Below are positions 55,271-60,000 of a DNA stretch of 60,000 bases, piece after piece. Positions within the stretch are counted from its first letter, which is position 1; each line of letters starts with the position of its first letter. The DNA is from Symsagittifera roscoffensis (taxonomy: Eukaryota; Xenacoelomorpha; Acoela; Convolutidae). The notes beneath the pieces are model-generated. The model made no database searches. It was not told the origin of the DNA and saw nothing but the letters and a program-made list of their open reading frames with translations. The DNA is taken from positions 41,919,831 to 41,979,830 of the forward strand of contig NC_087070.1 of NCBI RefSeq assembly GCF_963678635.1, written 5' to 3'. Both the position numbers and the translations under genes were made by a program.

Positions 55271-55906
55271 ATGGTATTAATTCTAGGAGCTAGTTCCTTG
55301 GATCACGCGCTCCGTATACTATCCGCACCGTCTCAAAAGCGCGTGAAAAAGACTTGTTTCACAAAGCCCGGCTTAAGCTTTAACTTTAACGCCAGGGACT
55401 CGCAGAAAACTATCCAATACTATCTGCATCACTTTTTGTCGAATCGGAAAGATCTAGTTATTTGGCACGACGCCATAAATAACTCCATTAGTAAGCACCG
55501 CAGTAACAACAACCGTAGTTTGAGTACTGATCAACTTAAGAGCCTTCTTTTGAGATACAAGGAGAATATTACCGCTATTGTATACTGTCGCCGCAACGGT
55601 ACGAACAATATAGAAAAGGAGTTGAAAAAGACAGGTATTCTCGTTCTTAACATAGTTGAGGATTTTATCTCAAAGCGAAAGGCCAAAGACCAAATACTTA
55701 TCGAAAAGTATAAAGAGCTGCACCAGCCCCCTTCCCTTGAGTTGAAGACTCTGTTGTTACTTAGACGATACAGTGCTGACCTAAATACACTGAAAGCTAA
55801 GAAGAAGCGGAATCGATTGTCGCCTAAAAATCGTAGAGCGATTCACAACAGACTTAAAGCGTTAAGATTTCAAGTTACTCCCCCTTGTAAGTTATTGATG
55901 TATTAG
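55271..55906 (+). CDS. Extra ORF upstream of gag in the BEL/Pao element (211 aa)
   Basis: ATG at 55271, TAG at 55904-55906. The protein starts MVLILGASSLDHALRIL and shows an alternation of hydrophobic strands and helices (KDLVIWHDAINNSISKH; ITAIVYCRRNGTNNIEKEL; ILVLNIVEDF), followed by a basic tail (KAKKKRNRLSPKNRRAIHNR). The GAS near the N-terminus and the INN block loosely recall SGNH/GDSL hydrolase blocks, but a C-terminal DxxH is not evident; this is speculation. BEL/Pao elements usually start with gag. The ORF is in the same frame as gag, separated by the TAG and 24 open codons. Confidence 0.65.
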   Translation: MVLILGASSLDHALRILSAPSQKRVKKTCFTKPGLSFNFNARDSQKTIQYYLHHFLSNRKDLVIWHDAINNSISKHRSNNNRSLSTDQLKSLLLRYKENITAIVYCRRNGTNNIEKELKKTGILVLNIVEDFISKRKAKDQILIEKYKELHQPPSLELKTLLLLRRYSADLNTLKAKKKRNRLSPKNRRAIHNRLKALRFQVTPPCKLLMY

Positions 55907-55978
55907 AGTATTTTGTGGATTTACTTGAGTGAAAATACAGTTTTTTCTGAGAGTCATTTATTTCTGAAATTATTAAGC

Positions 55979-56626
55979 ATGGAAGTTAAGTTTCAGAAGA
56001 AAATTAAGAAGTTGTTTGAGAAACGTAGCACTCTCGAAAACGAACTTTATAAATGCCACGAGATAATTTTAGAATACATAGAGAGTCAGAGTCGTTGCTC
56101 AAAAATTGATACTTATATTGAAAAATGTAGGAACTATATAGAACAAGCGGTTGAGATAAATACTGAGTTGATTGATATGGCTGCAAAAAGAGCCAATCCC
56201 GACGAATTGATACCGGCACAGGATATGTGGCTTCATAAGTTGACTCAAAGCAACGATAAAGTTCTGCAGGAAGCTATCACATATAAAACAAGTTTTGAGG
56301 CAGTAACAGAGCCGGACAAAATAGATAGCTGCTCAAAAGTTTCTCATCATTCTGAAAAAAGTGAAAAACCCCGGTCGCATAAAACAGATACCCGCTCTAA
56401 GGTGTCGCACCGAAGCAGCCGACATCAGCAATCAGGTTCTCAGAAATCTAGTTATACCGCCGCTCCGTCGAAAACACTTTCTGAGAAAAAACGCGACTTA
56501 ATGATTTTAAAGAAACAACAAGAGGAACTTGAGAGGCAGGCAAAGGTATCATTAAGACTGAAAGAGCAGCAAAACAAGATGAAACAATATGTTTTAGAAC
56601 AACAAAGCAGTTTAGAGTTGGAATAA
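55979..56626 (+). pseudogene. BEL/Pao gag N-terminal part, ending in an in-frame TAA
   Basis: The first ATG of this frame is at 55979 (MEVKFQKKIKKLFEKRSTLE). The segment is rich in Glu/Lys/Gln coiled coil, with a Ser/His/Arg-rich middle (KVSHHSEKSEKPRSHKTDTR). A TAA at 56624-56626 interrupts, after which the same frame continues for 1008 codons. The stop is either a mutation of this copy or a readthrough point. Confidence 0.75.
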
Positions 56627-59600
56627 TTGGCTGAAGAACATAGGAAAAAACTGGCAGAAATTGAGTTGAAAGGGCTTGAGTTAGAAGATGAGTTGTCGGA
56701 AATCAGCGAGAATGCTGAGGAAAGTGGTTTAACTCGAATCTCTCCACAACTATCAATAGACGAAAAGGATCGTACGCGTCACTGGGTCGAATCTGTCGAC
56801 CACAATCAGCCTGAGGCTGTTGTAGTTCCCAATCAAGAGCAGCACGTTCGTTCAACAGCTCCTGAGGCAACTTATCCTGCATCAACAAATTACTTGGTCT
56901 CATCAAGTTTTACAGGCGTGAATAACGGCCACTCAGCTTCTAGTGATCCGGGATTGTATTACAGTAACCACATTCACGGACAACATCATAATTTGTCGAA
57001 TTTGGTCCGATCGCAGGTTTCCGTTAACAATCCAGTAGGGTTACAGCAGGTCATTCAACCTGTTTCTAATAATTTGCCTCAGCAAACTTTTTTGTCCACT
57101 CATCCGGGGCTAGGCAATCCAAACACAGGTTCAGTAGTCCCGGTAACTTCTGAAAACTATTTTGCTCCGCCATCATCTGCAGAAGTTCCTTCTGGTGTAA
57201 CACCGTTTGTTCCTGCATCAACAGCAGTTAATCATGTTTCTTTAAGTCATCACACTGCAGGATCAGTAGTAGCTGGCTACCAAGCACCTGTAGCCCCATC
57301 ACAACAACATATGGGTGTTCCCATTAGTAGTTATAACTTTTCAAGTGACCACTACAATCCTTATAGTAATTTGTGGAGACCAGCTGTTGCTACCCCTTTA
57401 ATGTCAACTCAACAGCACTACGTTCCTTCGACAACTGTTTTTTCCGCAGTAACTCCGATTGTTCCTACGAATAATTTTGTTCCTTATACAAGTGGAGGGA
57501 CTGTGTTCTTTGCGCAGCCTGCGAACTTTTCACAAGCTAATCAACCGTTCGTTCCTGATTGTCACGGTAACTCTTCGAATTACACAGAGCCAACTCCCGG
57601 TAATTCACCTGGTGCAGACGTCGAGCGTCCTTTTTCGACACGAGAGTTGGTTAATATACTCATGCACAGCCGAAAAGATCATCTCCCTGAGTGGAAGCTG
57701 ACCCAGTTTGATGGCAACCCACTTAATTGGCATGAGTGGTTTGGGCAATTCAAATCGACGGTCGATTCAGCCATACTCAGTGACGATGAAAAGCTTACCT
57801 ATCTGAAAACGCTCGTAGTGGGTAAAGCAAAATCCGCAATCGCTGAGTATAGCTATAGCGGAGTACTATATAAAGACGCATTAGCAACTCTTCAAAGAAA
57901 ATTCGGGCAGCCGCATGCTGTAGTAGGGGCTCACCTAGATAAATTGAGTAATTTTCCGCCGCTGAAAATGCATAACTCGGAAAATGTAATTGGATTTTCC
58001 TCTGCAATTTCTGGACTTGTTGCCGTATTCAAGTCTCTGTCTTTTAACGACGACCCGAAAAGTGTTAACTTACTGAATCAGGCTGTGAGTAAGCTTCCCC
58101 CGAACCTTAAGGAGGCATGGTCGATGCAAACCGTAAGACGCCAATGGCATAGACCAACTCTGCTAGATTTCAATGAATGGCTCAAAGAAAAAGCGGAGGG
58201 TCATGAGAGGCTGAAAACGATCAATTCTAAGGGTAAGTCTGAAGAACCAGTTAAACAAAAAGTAGTTACAAAAGTGCTTGCAGGTAACACTAAGGTAAGT
58301 TCTAAGGATGAGAAAAGTAGAGAAAAGACAAGGTTTCCTCCATGGTCGCTATGCAAAGGGCAGCATGCACTCTGGAACTGTTCCGTGTTCAAAGAGAAAA
58401 ACGCAACACAAAGGGCTGAATATGTAGCAGAACAAAAGCTCTGTTTTTCTTGTTTACAAGGCAACCATACCTTCCGAAAGTGCCAAAAGGCAAGAAAATG
58501 CCCAAAACAGGACTGTGAGAGCACTCACAATGTGCTTCTTCATGGAGCCGAGAAAGTTTTCCCGCCCAAAGAGGCCGACCGATCACCATCGACTCAAACT
58601 AAAACAAACACTACTTCTGCAAATAACGCAGCTTGTGTTAAACCTTGTGAGGGAACTGCAAAAGGTATTCTTCCCGTTGCGTTGGTAGATGTGTCCTCTG
58701 GTTCGGAAAATTCGAATGCACTAGCACTTTGTGACACCGGTTCCACTCATTCTTGGGTTTCCGCGGCACTCGTTGAACGTCTGAAATTAGTTGGCACGCC
58801 CGTAAATGTTACGACCGATGGTTTTAACTCAGCCAAGGTATCTAAAACTCAGCGAGTTCACTTGAAAGTTTCCGCAAAGCCCAAGAAAAGTGAATTTTCG
58901 TTTTCGTTAGTCGCATTCGTTAAGCACAACATGTATATAGGACCCGATGTTATAAACGTTTCCGAATTGCAGGTCAAATACCCGCAACTAGCCCCGTTAA
59001 AGACGACTGCGTATAATTACAAAGAGATTGAGGTTGTTATAGGACAGGACTTCTATCATGCGATAAAACCCCTCGAACATGTCTTCGGAGATGAACTTGA
59101 CTCACCGTGCGCCGTCCGACTTCCGATAGGTTGGGTCATTAGTGGTCCGTCTCCTGATCGTTCGTCCTTAAATTCTTCTTCCTTTAACTGCGTTACGGAC
59201 GATATTTCTCTGACCGACCAAATCAAAACTTGGTATGAGTTAGAGTCGTATGGTGCGTTCAAGCAAGTAGATGCCCGTTCCGCCGCAGACAAGCGTGCTT
59301 TGTCGATCCTAAAAACTGAAACCGTTCACGATGGTGAGCGTTACACTGTACCGATGCTGTGGAGTGATAATGATGTTAGCTTGCCTAACAATTATTATTC
59401 TTCATTAGCCCAATTAAAGTCGTTAGAGAAAAGATTAGATAAAGATCCGTTACTTCGCGAGAAGTATACCGAAACAATCAGAGAAGATATAAGTAAAGGA
59501 TATGTCATAACCGTCAACCCGCACGATCCCAGCTCACGAGCCGAACGTGAGTGGTATCTTCCACACCATCCGGTTTTGAACCCGAAAAAAACCCAGCAAG

Positions 59601-59653
59601 GTGCGCCGTGTGCTCAATGGAGCATCCAAATTTCATGGCACTTCCTTAAATAG
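56627..59653 (+). CDS. BEL/Pao gag C-terminal part, protease and RT start
   Basis: This open frame continues gag after the TAA. It encodes a Ser/Pro/His-rich linker, a capsid region of the DUF1759 type (WKLTQFDGNPLNWHEWFGQF; about 57680-58160), two zinc-knuckle-like clusters (CKGQHALWNC; CFSCLQGNHTFRKC; about 58350-58540), an aspartic protease (LCDTGSTHSW, DTGS at 58733-58744) and the Pao-type sequence WYLPHHPVLNPKK at the RT entry. It then runs out of frame after an A-run at about 59584-59591. It has no ATG near its 5' end and is the downstream part of the gag-pol frame. Confidence 0.9.
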   Translation: MAEEHRKKLAEIELKGLELEDELSEISENAEESGLTRISPQLSIDEKDRTRHWVESVDHNQPEAVVVPNQEQHVRSTAPEATYPASTNYLVSSSFTGVNNGHSASSDPGLYYSNHIHGQHHNLSNLVRSQVSVNNPVGLQQVIQPVSNNLPQQTFLSTHPGLGNPNTGSVVPVTSENYFAPPSSAEVPSGVTPFVPASTAVNHVSLSHHTAGSVVAGYQAPVAPSQQHMGVPISSYNFSSDHYNPYSNLWRPAVATPLMSTQQHYVPSTTVFSAVTPIVPTNNFVPYTSGGTVFFAQPANFSQANQPFVPDCHGNSSNYTEPTPGNSPGADVERPFSTRELVNILMHSRKDHLPEWKLTQFDGNPLNWHEWFGQFKSTVDSAILSDDEKLTYLKTLVVGKAKSAIAEYSYSGVLYKDALATLQRKFGQPHAVVGAHLDKLSNFPPLKMHNSENVIGFSSAISGLVAVFKSLSFNDDPKSVNLLNQAVSKLPPNLKEAWSMQTVRRQWHRPTLLDFNEWLKEKAEGHERLKTINSKGKSEEPVKQKVVTKVLAGNTKVSSKDEKSREKTRFPPWSLCKGQHALWNCSVFKEKNATQRAEYVAEQKLCFSCLQGNHTFRKCQKARKCPKQDCESTHNVLLHGAEKVFPPKEADRSPSTQTKTNTTSANNAACVKPCEGTAKGILPVALVDVSSGSENSNALALCDTGSTHSWVSAALVERLKLVGTPVNVTTDGFNSAKVSKTQRVHLKVSAKPKKSEFSFSLVAFVKHNMYIGPDVINVSELQVKYPQLAPLKTTAYNYKEIEVVIGQDFYHAIKPLEHVFGDELDSPCAVRLPIGWVISGPSPDRSSLNSSSFNCVTDDISLTDQIKTWYELESYGAFKQVDARSAADKRALSILKTETVHDGERYTVPMLWSDNDVSLPNNYYSSLAQLKSLEKRLDKDPLLREKYTETIREDISKGYVITVNPHDPSSRAEREWYLPHHPVLNPKKTQQGAPCAQWSIQISWHFLK

Positions 59654-60000
59654 ATCTCTCTTGGTTGGCCCGGATCTCCTTCAAAATCTTATTTTTGTAC
59701 TGTTGAGGTTCCGTCAACACAAGTACGCCGTCTCAGCGGACATAGAAGGTATGTTCTTACAAGTTGGAGTACTTGCGCGAGATCAACCGTCTCTCCGTTT
59801 TTTGTGGCGGGAGGACCCCACTTCAAGTGTGGTGGTTCACCAATACACCCGTCATATTTTTGGCGCTCGTGATTCGCCAACTTGTGCGAATTTCGCGCTA
59901 CAAAAAACTGCTTCTGAAAATCAAGCTGAATACCCCGAAGCCGCTTCAGCCGTTGTCCAGAAGTTTTACATGGACGACTATCTTGACTCGTTCGAAAATA
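59592..60000 (+). pseudogene. BEL/Pao reverse transcriptase, partial
   Basis: In the frame one base forward of the preceding ORF, the sequence encodes LVGPDLLQNLIFVLLRFRQH, AVSADIEGMFLQV (motif A, with the catalytic Asp) and FYMDDYLDS (motif C, 59964-59990). The ORF is open to the window end. The frame change makes this copy non-functional unless the extra A is an assembly error. Confidence 0.88.

Larger units (their letters stand above)
54722..60000 (+). mobile_element. BEL/Pao LTR retrotransposon, 5' part
   Basis: The order is repeats/leader, an extra 211-codon ORF, gag, zinc knuckles, aspartic protease and the start of a Pao-type reverse transcriptase, which runs off the window end. The left boundary is uncertain and no LTR pair can be checked because the 3' half is outside. 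An in-frame TAA splits gag (56624-56626), and one base too many in an A7 run (about 59584-59591) shifts the frame at the start of the RT. Confidence 0.88.

Noticed and set aside
59584-59600. Programmed -1 frameshift site (A-AAA-AAC-like) in the BEL/Pao element
   Set aside because: The downstream RT is in the +1 frame, not -1, so a slippery -1 site does not explain it; a homopolymer indel is simpler.

Overview
The window is eukaryotic, almost certainly from a ciliated animal. It carries an intron-rich axonemal dynein heavy chain gene with GC-richer exons in very AT-rich introns (T-rich on the + strand), and dense retrotransposons of metazoan type: an APE-type LINE, two Ty3/Gypsy-like elements, a BEL/Pao element, tRNA-headed SINE-like repeats and short terminal-inverted-repeat elements. 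A marine invertebrate is a reasonable guess, but nothing seen fixes the phylum.

Layout. 1-2570: upstream intronic or intergenic DNA, largely an A-rich inverted copy of a repeat that also occurs near 16 kb. 2571-28860 (+): the last 24 exons of a DNAH7/DNAH3/DNAH12-type inner-arm dynein heavy chain, from the microtubule-binding stalk through AAA5, AAA6 and the C-terminal domain to the stop codon. My exon model totals 4167 nt (1388 codons plus stop) and every exon junction agrees in phase. Its introns hold a LINE (about 2944-6806, minus strand), a 209-bp element with 20-bp perfect terminal inverted repeats and 8-bp target duplications, a roughly 540-bp inverted-repeat family, and several tRNA-headed repeats.

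28861-31544: convergent intergenic spacer with an inverted repeat copy. 31545-52166 (-): five exons of an unrecognised gene for a very large Ser/Gly/Gln/Arg-rich, tandem-repeat protein with one compact N-terminal region. Phases agree across all four introns, including one of about 13 kb. That intron holds two decayed Ty3/Gypsy-like elements (39547-44407 plus a trailing LTR-gag piece, and about 44857-51253) and a SINE. The 5' end of this gene lies outside the window or was not found.

52380-55230: degenerate satellite and minisatellite DNA (about 170-bp, 109-bp, 18-bp and 180-bp periods) with another tRNA-headed SINE. 55231-60000 (+): the 5' half of a BEL/Pao retrotransposon. It has an unusual extra ORF upstream of gag, then gag, zinc knuckles, protease and the start of reverse transcriptase; the copy has in-frame stops and a one-base frameshift.

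Most interesting: (1) a 2A-like peptide motif in the LINE ORF, together with C-terminal C2H2 fingers; (2) the extra ORF in the BEL/Pao element, in frame with gag; (3) the giant repetitive minus-strand gene; (4) a short TIR element 15 bp downstream of a dynein splice donor; (5) an apparent excess of GT-pyrimidine splice donors.
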